Assembly: GCA_035690495.1 (NCBI GenBank)
Contig: DASSKK010000081.1
Span: forward strand, 1 to 64,000
DNA length: 64,000 nt
Direction: 5' to 3'
Source of the DNA: DASSKK01 sp035690495
Lineage (GTDB): Bacteria > Actinomycetota > Actinomycetes > Propionibacteriales > Nocardioidaceae
Part shown: piece by piece, positions 32,424-40,807 of the stretch
Layout: each line of letters begins with the position of its first letter
Numbering within the stretch: position 1 is the stretch's first letter
Program-made: the position numbers and the translations under genes
Notes under the pieces: generated by a model
Database searches by the model: none
What the model was told of the DNA's origin: nothing
The model's input: only the letters and a program-made list of their open reading frames with translations

Positions 32424-33665
32424 TCAGCGCAGACTGCGGTAGTCCGGCACCAGTTCGCCCGCCAGCTGCTCGAGGAACAGCCCGACGTCGGTGACGATGC
32501 CGCGGGCCTGGGAGGAGCCCCGGTCGGCGAGCTTGGTGACCGTCGCCGGGTTGATGTCCACGCACACCAGCGGGATCGAGGCCGGCAGGATGTTCCCGGT
32601 AGCCACCGAGTGCAGCATGGTGGCCACCATCAGGCAGAAGCCGACCCCCTCCAGCCTGGCGCGCATCGCCCGCTGGCCCTCGATCACGTCGGTGTGCACG
32701 TCGGGAAGCGGGCCGTCGTCGCGGACCGACCCGACCAGCACGAACTGCTTGTCGTGCACGACGAGCGCGTGCATGATCCCGCCGGTGAGCACGCCCTGCT
32801 CGACCGCGTCGCGGATTGACCCGGCCTTGCGGATCGTGTTCAGCGCGCGGATGTGGTGCTCGTGGCCGTGCTCGACGCCGCGGCCCTTCGCCAGGTCGAT
32901 GCCCAGCGAGGTGCCGTAGAGGGCGGCCTCGATGTCGTGGGTGGCCAGGGCGTTGCCGGCAAACAGCACGTCGACGAAGCCGGCGTCGACCAGCGCGACC
33001 ATCGCCGGCGCCGCGCCGGTGTGCACGACCCCGGGCCCGCCGACCCACAGCACCTTCTGGCCCGCCGCCTTGGCCTCGCGCATCCCGTCGGCGACCTGGC
33101 GGACCAGGACCGCCTGCGGCTTCTCGCTGGACACGTCGGACTCCATGAAGCCGAACACCTCGTCGTCCTTGGCCCGGGTCGGGATGGTGACCTTGATCCC
33201 GGAGGCACCGCAGACCACCCGCATGCCGGCCTTCACGTCGGCCATCGGCAGCGTATAGACCCGGACGCCTGCGTCGCCCTCCTCGACGATGAGCCCGCAG
33301 TCCATCTCGGGGTTCTCCACGCGCACCCACCGGCCGCCGAGGCGGACCTGGGTGTCGAGGTTGGTGGTGGAGTAGAAGAAGTCCGGGAGGACGCCGTCCT
33401 GCTCGCAGGTCTTCGTCTCGGCTTCGCCGGGATCGACCTGGTTGACCCCGCGGGTCTGCAGCCGCATCAGCAGCCGCTGCAGGGCTTCGTCGTCCTCGGC
33501 GGAGACCGTGATCTTCACCTGCGACGGGTCGCCGGCGTCGTGGCCGACCGTGAAGTTGTCGATGACGTAGTCGCCGCCGTACTCCCGGATGTCGTCGAGC
33601 ACTTGGGAGAGGATCCCGGTGTCGATCAGGTGTCCGAAGAACTCGACGGTCTCGCTGGGCTGCAC
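32424..33665 (-). CDS. TIGR00300/LOR-SDH-domain protein (ArgZ C-terminal or archaeal ornithine cyclodeaminase-like)
   Basis: A 413-aa protein with the LOR/SDH N-terminal module (SETVEFFGHLIDTGILSQVLDDI...YVIDNFTVG) and the Rossmann-like C-terminal domain (KVLWVGGPGVVHTGAAP, DVLFAGNALATHDIE). Relatives include the C-terminal part of cyanobacterial ArgZ and a noncanonical ornithine cyclodeaminase of methanogens, so ornithine to proline conversion is possible. The N-terminal guanidinohydrolase domain of ArgZ is absent. The assignment is by family only; no arginine or proline gene is adjacent. Confidence 0.75.
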   Translation of the reverse strand: MQPSETVEFFGHLIDTGILSQVLDDIREYGGDYVIDNFTVGHDAGDPSQVKITVSAEDDEALQRLLMRLQTRGVNQVDPGEAETKTCEQDGVLPDFFYSTTNLDTQVRLGGRWVRVENPEMDCGLIVEEGDAGVRVYTLPMADVKAGMRVVCGASGIKVTIPTRAKDDEVFGFMESDVSSEKPQAVLVRQVADGMREAKAAGQKVLWVGGPGVVHTGAAPAMVALVDAGFVDVLFAGNALATHDIEAALYGTSLGIDLAKGRGVEHGHEHHIRALNTIRKAGSIRDAVEQGVLTGGIMHALVVHDKQFVLVGSVRDDGPLPDVHTDVIEGQRAMRARLEGVGFCLMVATMLHSVATGNILPASIPLVCVDINPATVTKLADRGSSQARGIVTDVGLFLEQLAGELVPDYRSLR

Positions 33666-33730
33666 AGGCTCTCCTCGAGGCGTTCGTGGTCGGGTGACCG
33701 CAGTCTAGGAGTGGGCGGCGCCGCGGGCGC

Positions 33731-34192
33731 TCAGAGGACGGCGCCGTCGTCGCCGTCGTCGCGGTTGCGCGGCATGGTGGCGATCAGGTAGCCGAATCCG
33801 CCGAGGAACGCCAGCACGAGCAGCATCGTCAGCCACTCCGGGTAGGGCAGGTGCGCGAGTGCTCCGGCCAGGAGTACGGCGGGCGCGCCGACCAGCCCTG
33901 CCCAGGCCAGCGCCCGGCGCGGCTCGGGATGGGGCAGCGGCGGCGGCTCGGGCGGGATGAAGTGACCCTCGTCCTCCCATGAGTCGGTCGGGTCCCACGG
34001 CTCGCTGGTCGGATCGGCATCGAGCGCCGGCTCGGGGGAGGGCCCGGGCTCGGGTGCCGGCGGGGGGACCTGCGGCTCCTCGCCATAGTTGGCGATGATC
34101 TCCGCCCAGACCTTGTCCTCGTCCCACGCGTCGTCGGCCGGGTCGGGCCGGCCGGTGCCCGGTTCGTCGGGCTGACTGTCGTCGTGGGTCAT
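33731..34192 (-). CDS. Hypothetical membrane protein with acidic/proline-rich N-terminus
   Basis: A 153-aa protein of unknown function. The first ~90 residues are Asp/Glu/Pro-rich and disordered, with DEDKVWAEIIANYGEEP as the only ordered-looking segment. Two hydrophobic helices follow (about 95-112 and 118-137). This build is common in actinobacteria. The short Asp-rich tail after the second helix should be cytosolic. It stands between the LOR/SDH gene and a REP-like array. Confidence 0.7.
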   Translation of the reverse strand: MTHDDSQPDEPGTGRPDPADDAWDEDKVWAEIIANYGEEPQVPPPAPEPGPSPEPALDADPTSEPWDPTDSWEDEGHFIPPEPPPLPHPEPRRALAWAGLVGAPAVLLAGALAHLPYPEWLTMLLVLAFLGGFGYLIATMPRNRDDGDDGAVL

Positions 34193-34256
34193 CGCTGCTT
34201 CGTCCTGGCTCCCGGCTCGTCTGGTCTTGCTGGTCTTGCTGGTCCCGGGGGTCCCG

Positions 34257-34432
34257 GTGGTTTCGAGGCTCGCTTCGCTCGCACCTCAACCACCGGGGGC
34301 TTCGCTCGCACCTCAACCACCGGGGGCTTCGCTCGCACCTCAACCACCGGGGGCTTCGCTCGCACCTCAACCACCGGGGGCTTCGCTCGCGCCTCAACCA
34401 CCGGGGGCTTCGCTCGCACCTCAACCACCGGC
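34257..34432. repeat. REP-like element with 27-bp tandem array (copy f), six units
   Basis: GGTGGTTTCGAGGCTCGC followed by six copies of a 27-nt unit containing CTTCGCTCGCACCTCAACC and ACCGGGGG. Units are contiguous without spacers. Because 27 is a multiple of three, long artificial ORFs cross it on both strands. The right edge supplies the stop codon of the alpha/beta hydrolase. Confidence 0.92.
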
Positions 34433-35197
34433 GGTGACGCGCCGGACGAACGCCGCGGACTCCTCGAAGATCGCCGGTGCGTCATTGTCGAGCGTAGCCA
34501 CGTGGTAGCTGTTCTCCACAATGCGCTCGGTCACATCCCGGGACGAGACGGTGCCGAGGATGATCCGCGCCGAGGACGGGTCGACGACGTGGTCCTGGCT
34601 GGAGCGGAACAGCAGCAGCGGTGCGGTCACCCGCGGCAGGTCCGTCCGCAGCTGCTTCCAGGCGGTCATCATCGAGTGCGTGGCCCGCAGCGGCATCCGG
34701 TCGTAGCCGTACTCCTCGCCGCCGGGCTTCTTGATGTCGTTGGTGATCCCGGGCATCGACGGCAGCACGTGCTTGAGCAGTGGCAGCAGCTTGGCATCCT
34801 TGCGGGAGGAGTTGACCGCGGGGTTGACCACCATGACCCCGGCCACCTGCCGGCCGTGCTCGCCGGCGAGCGCGAGCGCGAGCGCCCCGCCCATCGAGAG
34901 TCCGCCGACCACGACCTGGTCGCAGATCGCCGTCAGCTTCGCGAACGCGTCCTGCACCTCGCCGTGCCAGTCCTCCCAGCCGGTCCGGTTCATCTCCTGC
35001 CAGGTGGTGCCGTGGCCGGGCAGGCGGGGCACCGACACGGCGTACCCCTGCTCGGCGAGGTAGCGGCCCCACGGCACCACCGAGGCCGGCGAGCCGGTGA
35101 ACCCGTGGCACAGCAGCACCCCCACAGGGCTTCCGCCTTCCAGACGCGCCTCGGGCGCGGCGAAGAAGGGATCGGCGTGGGCGGCGAGGGACACCAT
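34421..35197 (-). CDS. Alpha/beta hydrolase (carboxylesterase/monoacylglycerol lipase-like)
   Basis: A 258-aa serine hydrolase: oxyanion region LCHGFTGSPAS, nucleophile elbow GLSMGG, and the acid/His pair in SSQDHVVDP and ENSYHVATLD. The closest known type is carboxylesterase Est30 or a bacterial monoacylglycerol lipase. It ends Ala-Gly-Gly-stop, where GGTGGTTGA belongs to the REP-like array. It is divergent from plsC. Confidence 0.88.
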   Translation of the reverse strand: MVSLAAHADPFFAAPEARLEGGSPVGVLLCHGFTGSPASVVPWGRYLAEQGYAVSVPRLPGHGTTWQEMNRTGWEDWHGEVQDAFAKLTAICDQVVVGGLSMGGALALALAGEHGRQVAGVMVVNPAVNSSRKDAKLLPLLKHVLPSMPGITNDIKKPGGEEYGYDRMPLRATHSMMTAWKQLRTDLPRVTAPLLLFRSSQDHVVDPSSARIILGTVSSRDVTERIVENSYHVATLDNDAPAIFEESAAFVRRVTAGG

Positions 35198-35262
35198 CGG
35201 AGTCTCCCATGCTGCGCCGCGGGGGACTAGGGTGAGGACGATCGGGAGAGAGGGAGGCGCGG

Positions 35263-35970
35263 GTGTTCTACTGGCTGCTCAAGTGGGTGCTGATCGGGCC
35301 CGCGCTGCGGATGGTCTTCCGCCCACACAGCGTGGGTGCCCGGCACGTGCCCGAGACCGGCCCCGCGATCCTGGCCAGCAACCATCTGTCCTACGCCGAC
35401 TGGCTGTTCATGCCGCTGACGCTGTCGCGACGGGTCACGTTCGTGGCCAAGGCGGAGTACTTCACCGGGCGCGGCCTGAAGGGCTGGTTCTACCGGAGGT
35501 TCTTCGCCGGCGCCGGGCAGGTGCCGATCGACCGGGCCGGGGCGACCGCGGCCGAGGGCGCGCTGTCGTCGGCCAAGAAGATCCTCGGTGCCGGCGGCCT
35601 GTTCGGCATCTATCCGGAGGGCACCCGCTCCCACGACGGGCGGCTCTACCGCGGCCGCACGGGAGTTGCCCGCCTCGCGCTCGAGGCCCAGGTCCCGGTG
35701 ATCCCGGTGGCAGTCGTCGGCACGAACCGGATCGCGCCGCCGGGCAAGAGGTTCGGCACGGTCTCGCGACCGGTGGTGCGTTTCGGGACCCCGCTGGACT
35801 TCTCGCGCTACGAGGGGCTGGAGAACGACCGGTTCATCCTGAGGTCGATCACCGACGAGATCATGTACGAGATCATGAAGCTCTCCGGCCAGGAGTACGT
35901 CGACGTCTACTCCACCGATGCCAAGGAGCAGGCCAAGGAGCAGGCCAAGCATCTGCCGAAGGCCTCCTGA
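35263..35970 (+). CDS. plsC: 1-acyl-sn-glycerol-3-phosphate acyltransferase (PlsC family)
   Basis: A 235-aa membrane-associated acyltransferase with the catalytic HX4D motif in NHLSYADW, the FVAKAEYF block, the substrate-binding YPEGTRS and VIPVAVVG. It makes phosphatidic acid from lysophosphatidic acid. GTG 35263 has AGGGAGG at normal spacing. It is followed by the sensor-kinase gene after 7 nt. Confidence 0.92.
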   Translation: MFYWLLKWVLIGPALRMVFRPHSVGARHVPETGPAILASNHLSYADWLFMPLTLSRRVTFVAKAEYFTGRGLKGWFYRRFFAGAGQVPIDRAGATAAEGALSSAKKILGAGGLFGIYPEGTRSHDGRLYRGRTGVARLALEAQVPVIPVAVVGTNRIAPPGKRFGTVSRPVVRFGTPLDFSRYEGLENDRFILRSITDEIMYEIMKLSGQEYVDVYSTDAKEQAKEQAKHLPKAS

Positions 35971-35977
35971 GGCCACC

Positions 35978-37186
35978 ATGCCCGCGACGAGCCGGCTCGC
36001 CCGCCGCGACACCTCGCGCCTGGACCCCGTCGCCGAGCAGGTGCAGACCAACCTGTTCCGAGCGCTGGCGGTGCTGCGGATCGTGGTCATGGTGTACGCG
36101 GTCGCGCTGGACGCGGCACGCTGGCACGAGTTCGCGCGGCCGGTCCTCGGCTGGGTGATGATCGGCGTGATGGCGGCGTGGACCGGGGTGGCCACCTGGG
36201 CCTACGACGACCCGCGGCGCCGGGGGCTGCCGTTGCTGGTCGCCGACTTCGCCGTCGCCGCGGGCGTGCTGCTGAGCACCCCGTACGTCGAGACCTCGGC
36301 GATGCTCGACGCGCACGCCCCCACCGTGCCGTCGTTCTGGGTGATGGTGCCGGTGCTGTGCTGGGCGGTCGCGCGCGGCTGGCCGGTCGGCCTCGTCGCG
36401 GCGGTGCTGATGTCGCTGGTCGACCTGTCCGTGCGCACGAGCCGGACCGGGACGGTGTGGGGCAACATCTTCCTGCTGCTCCTGGGCGCCGGCATCGTCG
36501 GGTACGCCGCAGGCCTCGTCCAGCAGGCCAGCGTCGCCCAGGCCGAGGCGGAGCGGGTGGCCGCGACGATGCGCGAGCGGGCCCGGCTGGCCCGCGCCGT
36601 CCACGACGGGGTGCTGCAGGTGCTCGCGCTGGTCCAGCGCCGGGGCCTCGAGCTGGGTGGGGAGGCCGCCGAGCTGGGTCGGGTGGCCGGGGAGCAGGAG
36701 GTCGCGCTGCGGGGGCTCGTGCAGGCCGACGCGGCTGCCGAGCGGGACGACGTACCCGATCGGCCACGTGACCGATTGCGGCCGGCCGACCTGGCCGAGG
36801 CGCTCGGCGTGCTCGCGTCGCGGACGGTCACCGTCTCGACGCCCGGAGGACCGGTGCACCTGCCCGCGCACGTGGTCGGCGAGGTGGCGGACGTCGTACG
36901 CGCGTGCCTGTCGAACGTCGCCCGTCACGTGGGGGGGCAGGCGCCCGCGTGGGTGATGCTCGAGGCGTGCCCGGGCAGCGTGGTCGTCACGGTGCGCGAT
37001 GCCGGACCCGGGATCGCCGAGGGCAGGCTCGAGGAAGCCGCCGCAGAGGGGCGGCTCGGAGTGGCCGAGTCGATCAGCGGACGGGTCGCGGAGCTCGGCG
37101 GGCAGGCCAGCCTGACCACCGCGACGGGGCAGGGCACCGAGTGGGAGCTGACGATCCCGACCGCCACGGCCGAGGTGCGGCACTAG
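35978..37186 (+). CDS. macS: Membrane sensor kinase, MacS-like
   Basis: A 402-aa sensor of the MacS family: about five membrane segments in residues 25-185, then ARLARAVHDGVLQVLALVQRRG with the phosphoacceptor His, and a degenerate HATPase with SNVARHVGGQ and DAGPGIAEG. In streptomycetes MacS pairs with the LuxR regulator MacR; the probable partner here is the regulator at 38389. The two are split by a GNAT gene on the opposite strand and a flavin-reductase gene. The signal is unknown. Confidence 0.83.
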   Translation: MPATSRLARRDTSRLDPVAEQVQTNLFRALAVLRIVVMVYAVALDAARWHEFARPVLGWVMIGVMAAWTGVATWAYDDPRRRGLPLLVADFAVAAGVLLSTPYVETSAMLDAHAPTVPSFWVMVPVLCWAVARGWPVGLVAAVLMSLVDLSVRTSRTGTVWGNIFLLLLGAGIVGYAAGLVQQASVAQAEAERVAATMRERARLARAVHDGVLQVLALVQRRGLELGGEAAELGRVAGEQEVALRGLVQADAAAERDDVPDRPRDRLRPADLAEALGVLASRTVTVSTPGGPVHLPAHVVGEVADVVRACLSNVARHVGGQAPAWVMLEACPGSVVVTVRDAGPGIAEGRLEEAAAEGRLGVAESISGRVAELGGQASLTTATGQGTEWELTIPTATAEVRH

Positions 37187-37713
37187 ATGCGGGCGGCGTC
37201 GGCCAGTGCCGCGGCGTTGAAGACCGACGCCTCTCTAGGGGTCCATTCGAAGTAGCAGTCCATGTCGTCGGTGGCCACCAGCCGGAAGCCCAGCGACTCG
37301 TACAGATCCACCGCGCGGCTGTTGCGCCGTCCGACCCGCATGCTCACCGTCTGGCCGTTGTCGCGGGCCTCGGCGAACATGTCCACGCAGACCCGCGTGC
37401 CGATCCCCAGCGAACGGTAGTGCGGCAGCATCGTCATCTCGACGGCGTGGATCACGTCGGCGTCGCGCTGGAGGTACAGCCTCCCCGCGGGCGCGCCGTC
37501 GTGCAGCACGATGTAACGCCGCAGCTGCGGGTACCTCGCCTCGAGCCGGCCCTCCTGCGCGGTGAACTGGATGCGCAGGAAATGGTTGACCAGCTTGGGG
37601 TCCGGCAGTGCCGCTATCTCGTTCTCCCAGTTGGTGCAGAAGACGTCGTAGAGGAAGGCGTCATCCTCCGGCGTCCCCGGCCTCAAGTAGGAGAACCTCC
37701 CAGGTTCTCCCAT
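37183..37713 (-). CDS. GNAT-family N-acetyltransferase
   Basis: A 176-aa GNAT protein: VEMTMLPHYRSLGIGTRVC is motif A with the acetyl-CoA-binding Q/RxxGxG-like loop, and SRAVDLYESLGFRLV is motif B. ATG 37713 is chosen because the domain starts at FSYLRPGTPEDD; longer upstream starts add a segment that does not look like GNAT. The substrate is unknown. Its stop overlaps the sensor-kinase stop by 4 nt on the other strand. CCCGAACGGATGATTG lies 55-75 nt upstream and resembles the Tad-associated motif. Confidence 0.82.
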   Translation of the reverse strand: MGEPGRFSYLRPGTPEDDAFLYDVFCTNWENEIAALPDPKLVNHFLRIQFTAQEGRLEARYPQLRRYIVLHDGAPAGRLYLQRDADVIHAVEMTMLPHYRSLGIGTRVCVDMFAEARDNGQTVSMRVGRRNSRAVDLYESLGFRLVATDDMDCYFEWTPREASVFNAAALADAARI

Positions 37714-37861
37714 ACATCCCCATTCCAATATCCCGAACTTAGTATCTGCTACCGGGGCAAATCGGGCAATCATCCGTTCGGGTGGAATGTGCGTGGTCGG
37801 GGCGGGCCAGTCCGACGCTACAAGCATCCACCGGCTCGTCCGGGTGCCCTAGGGTGCCTGC

Positions 37862-38392
37862 GTGACCATCCACGACGAGCACCCGTTCGCCGACCCGGAG
37901 CCGGAGCGTGATCCGGTACGCCGATTCCGGGGCCGGCTGGGCGGGACGGTCACCGTGCTCACCGCCGGCGCCGGAGCCGCGCGGGCCGGGCTCACCGTGT
38001 CGTCGCTGATGGTCGCGCACGGAGACCCAGGGCACGTGCTGGCGCTGGTGGACCCGGAGTCCGAGCTGGCCGCCGCCGTCGCGCGGACCGGCGCGTTCGT
38101 CGTCGGGCTGCTCGAGTGGCGGCACCACGGCCTCGCACAGGCGTTCGCCGGGACCGCCCCGGCGCCCGGCGGAGTGTTCACTCTCGGCAGCTGGAGCGAC
38201 TCCGCCTGGGGGCCCGTGCTCCAAGACGCCTCCGCGTGGGCGGGAGCCAGGCTGGCGGGACCGCCTCGCGAGCTGGGCTGGTCGCTGCTGCTCGACGGCA
38301 CCCTGGAGCGGATCGAGCTCGGCGAGACCGCGGCGCCGCTGGTGCACCGGCGCGGCCGCTACCAGCGCCCGGACGCCACGGGTAGCCGATGA
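37862..38392 (+). CDS. Flavin reductase-like, FMN-binding split-barrel protein
   Basis: A 176-aa flavin reductase-domain protein: RRFRGRLGGTVTVLTAG and AGLTVSSLMVAHGDPG are the conserved FMN-binding start (the TASS-like motif), and RTGAFVVGLLE follows. The ATG pair of the MacR-like gene overlaps its stop, so the two are coupled. An NAD(P)H:FMN oxidoreductase role is expected; the C-terminal part is shorter than typical HpaC proteins. Confidence 0.8.
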   Translation: MTIHDEHPFADPEPERDPVRRFRGRLGGTVTVLTAGAGAARAGLTVSSLMVAHGDPGHVLALVDPESELAAAVARTGAFVVGLLEWRHHGLAQAFAGTAPAPGGVFTLGSWSDSAWGPVLQDASAWAGARLAGPPRELGWSLLLDGTLERIELGETAAPLVHRRGRYQRPDATGSR

Positions 38393-39096
38393 TGGCAGGC
38401 ATGGACGACAGCGGCGTGGACAGGCCGACCCGGGTGATGGTGGTCGACGACCACCCGATGTGGCGCGACGCGGTGGCCCGCGACCTCGATGCGACCGACG
38501 GCCTCGAGGTGGTCGCGACTGCCTCGACCGGCACCGAGGCGATCGCGCGAGCCGGCGCCGTACGCCCGGACGTCGTGGTTTTGGACCTGCAGATCCCCGC
38601 TCCGGACGGCGTCGAGGTGACCGCGCGACTGGCCCAGGCGCTGCCGCAGGCACGCGTGCTGATCCTGTCGGCGTCGGGGGAGCAGGCCGACGTCCTGGAG
38701 GCGGTCAAGGCGGGGGCGACCGGCTACCTCGTGAAGTCCGCCTCCCGCGGGGAGCTGGTGGAGGCGGTACGGCGGGTCGCCGCCGGGGACACCGTGTTCA
38801 CCCCCGGACTCGCGGGGCTGGTGCTCGGGGAGTATCGCCGGCTCAGCCAGGGCCCGGCGTCGGCTTCCGGCTCGCGCGACTCCGAAGACGTCCCGCAGCT
38901 CACCGAACGCGAGACCGAGGTGCTGCGGCTGGTGGCCAAGGGCTTGGAGTACAAGCAGATCGCCGACCGGCTGGTGCTCTCCCACCGCACCGTGCAGAAC
39001 CACGTGCAGAACACCTTGCGCAAGCTGCAGCTGCACAACCGGGTGCAGCTGGTGCGCTACGCGATCGAGCAGGGCCTCGACGACGAACCGGGCTGA
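38389..39096 (+). CDS. macR: LuxR-family response regulator, MacR-like
   Basis: A 235-aa regulator: receiver with DD at 20-21, phosphoacceptor Asp66 (VVVLDLQIP) and the Lys in YLVKSA. A Ser/Pro-rich linker leads to the LuxR HTH LTERETEVLRLVAKG with SHRTVQNHVQNTLRKLQL. It is the likely partner of the MacS-like kinase at 35978. A stem-loop follows the stop. Confidence 0.9.
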   Translation: MMAGMDDSGVDRPTRVMVVDDHPMWRDAVARDLDATDGLEVVATASTGTEAIARAGAVRPDVVVLDLQIPAPDGVEVTARLAQALPQARVLILSASGEQADVLEAVKAGATGYLVKSASRGELVEAVRRVAAGDTVFTPGLAGLVLGEYRRLSQGPASASGSRDSEDVPQLTERETEVLRLVAKGLEYKQIADRLVLSHRTVQNHVQNTLRKLQLHNRVQLVRYAIEQGLDDEPG

Positions 39097-39106
39097 TCCT
39101 CGGGCC

Positions 39107-39135
39107 CGTCGGCTCTGCGAGGGCGCTAGCCGACG
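39107..39135 (+). terminator. Hairpin after the macR-like gene
   Basis: CGTCGGCT and AGCCGACG form a perfect 8-bp stem with a 13-nt loop, 11 nt after the stop. There is no T-run, as is usual in high-GC actinobacteria. Confidence 0.55.
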
Positions 39136-39303
39136 GACAGGTCCACGAAGACCGGATGCGGCCCGGTCAGCCAGCTCGACATGCCTGCATCGTACGCCGT
39201 GCCCAGGACCCGAACGGCTCTCGAAAAACCGCCCCAGCGGGCCATGGCGGGGCCTCGCGCCGTGCCGCATCCTGGTCGCGGGGTTCGTACTGGGAGGAAC
39301 CAA

Positions 39304-40074
39304 ATGCGTGCTGTCCGACTGCCGGCGTCGAGCCGGTCCACCTGGGTCGTCGTCATCGCCGGAGGAGCGCTGTTCGCGCTGGCGGCAGCGACCGGCGTCG
39401 CCCAGGCCTCCGCGGGCTCCGATGCGCTCAGCGACCCGGTGCACGCCTGCGTCGGCAACAAGTACGGTGCGGTGCGCATCGTCTCGGAGGGCACCCGATG
39501 CGGCCGGCACCAGCATGCGGTGACCTGGAACCGCAGCGGGCCGGCCGGGGCTGCGGGCCAGCCCGGACCGGCAGGGGCTGCCGGACCGGCCGGAGCCGCC
39601 GGACCCGCCGCGTCGGACCCGACCCCTCGGGCTCGCGACGTCGGGACGGTGACGATCACTCCCGCCGAAGGTGCCGACGGCGGCCCGGTGCGCTTCCCGA
39701 TCGACAGCTACAGCGCAGGGGTCGCCTTCGACTCCGACCTCTCCGGAGCGGGTAGCGCAGGGGCCGGCACGGTGTCCGTCGACCCGTTCGTGGTCGACAA
39801 GCATGTCGACGCCGCCTCCGTGGACCTGTTCGAGTGGGCGGCCACCGGCGCGCACTTCGACAAGGTGGTGATCGACCTCGACGCACCGGGCACGAGCGCC
39901 GGGCACGAGAAGGTCACCCTGACCGGCGCGCGCCTCGAGTCGGTGCAGACGAAGAACGACGGTAGCGACACCGACACGTTGCACGAGCAGGTCGAGTTCA
40001 CGGCGGTCAAGGTCGACGTCGCCGTCGGTGCGTCCTCCTTCAGCCTGGACCTCGCATCGTCGTCGGGCAGCTGA
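39304..40074 (+). CDS. Exported protein with collagen-like linker and Hcp-like beta-barrel domain
   Basis: A 256-aa secreted protein. It has a signal peptide (residues 1-37, ending AQASAG), a ~35-residue module with two Cys (VHACVGNKYGAVRIVSEG...), a short collagen-like Gly-Pro-Ala tract (GPAGAAGQPGPAGAAGPAG) and a C-terminal domain of ~140 residues. That domain has the strand pattern of Hcp tube proteins, with LFEWAATGAHFDKVVIDL and VTLTGARLESVQTKNDG. GGAGG precedes ATG 39304. There is no type VI secretion gene nearby and the protein has its own signal peptide, so it would act as a surface or extracellular ring-forming protein rather than a T6SS tube. Confidence 0.65.
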   Translation: MRAVRLPASSRSTWVVVIAGGALFALAAATGVAQASAGSDALSDPVHACVGNKYGAVRIVSEGTRCGRHQHAVTWNRSGPAGAAGQPGPAGAAGPAGAAGPAASDPTPRARDVGTVTITPAEGADGGPVRFPIDSYSAGVAFDSDLSGAGSAGAGTVSVDPFVVDKHVDAASVDLFEWAATGAHFDKVVIDLDAPGTSAGHEKVTLTGARLESVQTKNDGSDTDTLHEQVEFTAVKVDVAVGASSFSLDLASSSGS

Positions 40075-40087
40075 CCGCGTCCCCCTG

Positions 40088-40130
40088 AACGAGGCCAAAC
40101 TCAACGGGCAACGAGGCCAAACTCAACGGG
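40088..40130. repeat. 21-bp direct repeat, two copies
   Basis: AACGAGGCCAAACTCAACG and following GG occur twice with one base between them (40088-40108, 40110-40130). The second copy contains the stop codon of the convergent TlpA-like gene (read CCCGTTGAG on the minus strand), another case of a short repeat at a stop codon. Confidence 0.85.
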
Positions 40131-40686
40131 GTGGGAGGTGGGCTGCCAGGGCCCGGGTGAGCTGGTCCGCGGTGAGCGGGCCGGCGTGCCGGAACACGAT
40201 GTGCCCGGAGCGGTCGACGATCAGCGTGTCCGGGACGGTGTACATCCGCAGCTCGGCAGCGAAGCTGCCCGTGACGTCGAAGACCTGCGGGTAGTGCACA
40301 CCGGCCTGACGCAGGAATGCGAACGCCTTGCTCCGGTGGTCGCGGACATCCACCCCGACGAACGCGACCCGGCTGCCGATCTTCTCGTGCACGCGCTGCA
40401 GCGCGGGCATCTCCTGCCGGCAAGGTCCGCACCAGGACGCCCAGATGTTGATCACCTCGGGACGTCCGTGCACCGCCGAGAGGTGTACGTCGACCGAAGC
40501 GTCGGCCAGGCACGGCAGCGTGGAGGAGTGGATGCCCTCGATCGGGGTGCCGGCACCGGTCGGGCAGGCCGCCGGGCGCACCGGCTCGGACGCAGACGGG
40601 ACCCCCGACGCAGAGCAGGCGGACGCCGCGAGCAGCACGCCGACCGCCGCACACGCGCGCCATCTGGAGGGGATCACAGTTGCCAT
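40123..40686 (-). CDS. TlpA/ResA-like thioredoxin-fold lipoprotein
   Basis: A 187-aa lipoprotein: a signal peptide with lipobox LAASAC, then a thioredoxin fold with the redox motif WASWCGPCRQEMPAL and the cis-Pro loop TVPDTLIVD. It reduces or isomerises disulfides outside the membrane; a role in maturation of cytochromes or oxidase copper sites fits the oxidase and copper genes 2-10 kb downstream. Its stop lies in a 21-bp repeat. Confidence 0.88.
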   Translation of the reverse strand: MATVIPSRWRACAAVGVLLAASACSASGVPSASEPVRPAACPTGAGTPIEGIHSSTLPCLADASVDVHLSAVHGRPEVINIWASWCGPCRQEMPALQRVHEKIGSRVAFVGVDVRDHRSKAFAFLRQAGVHYPQVFDVTGSFAAELRMYTVPDTLIVDRSGHIVFRHAGPLTADQLTRALAAHLPPR

Positions 40687-40807
40687 CGTGGTCCATTGTG
40701 ACTCTCGACACGCGTTCCCGTCGGGTCTACATTGGGGGCTACAAGCGAGGAGGCGCTCGGGCCCGAGCCGCTTGGGGGGAACATCAGCGCAGCATCGGGA
40801 AGTGGCC

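Noticed and set aside
34257..34432. Possible CRISPR array
   Set aside because: Repeats are contiguous 27-bp units without unique spacers and no cas genes are present; it is a REP-derived tandem array.
39126..39200. Short minus-strand frame ending VFVDLSVG-stop after the macR-like gene
   Set aside because: No start with a ribosome site and no recognisable family; the segment is better explained by the terminator hairpin and the spacer.
39304..40074. Type VI secretion locus indicated by the Hcp-like domain
   Set aside because: No other T6SS gene is present, the organism looks Gram-positive and the protein has its own signal peptide.
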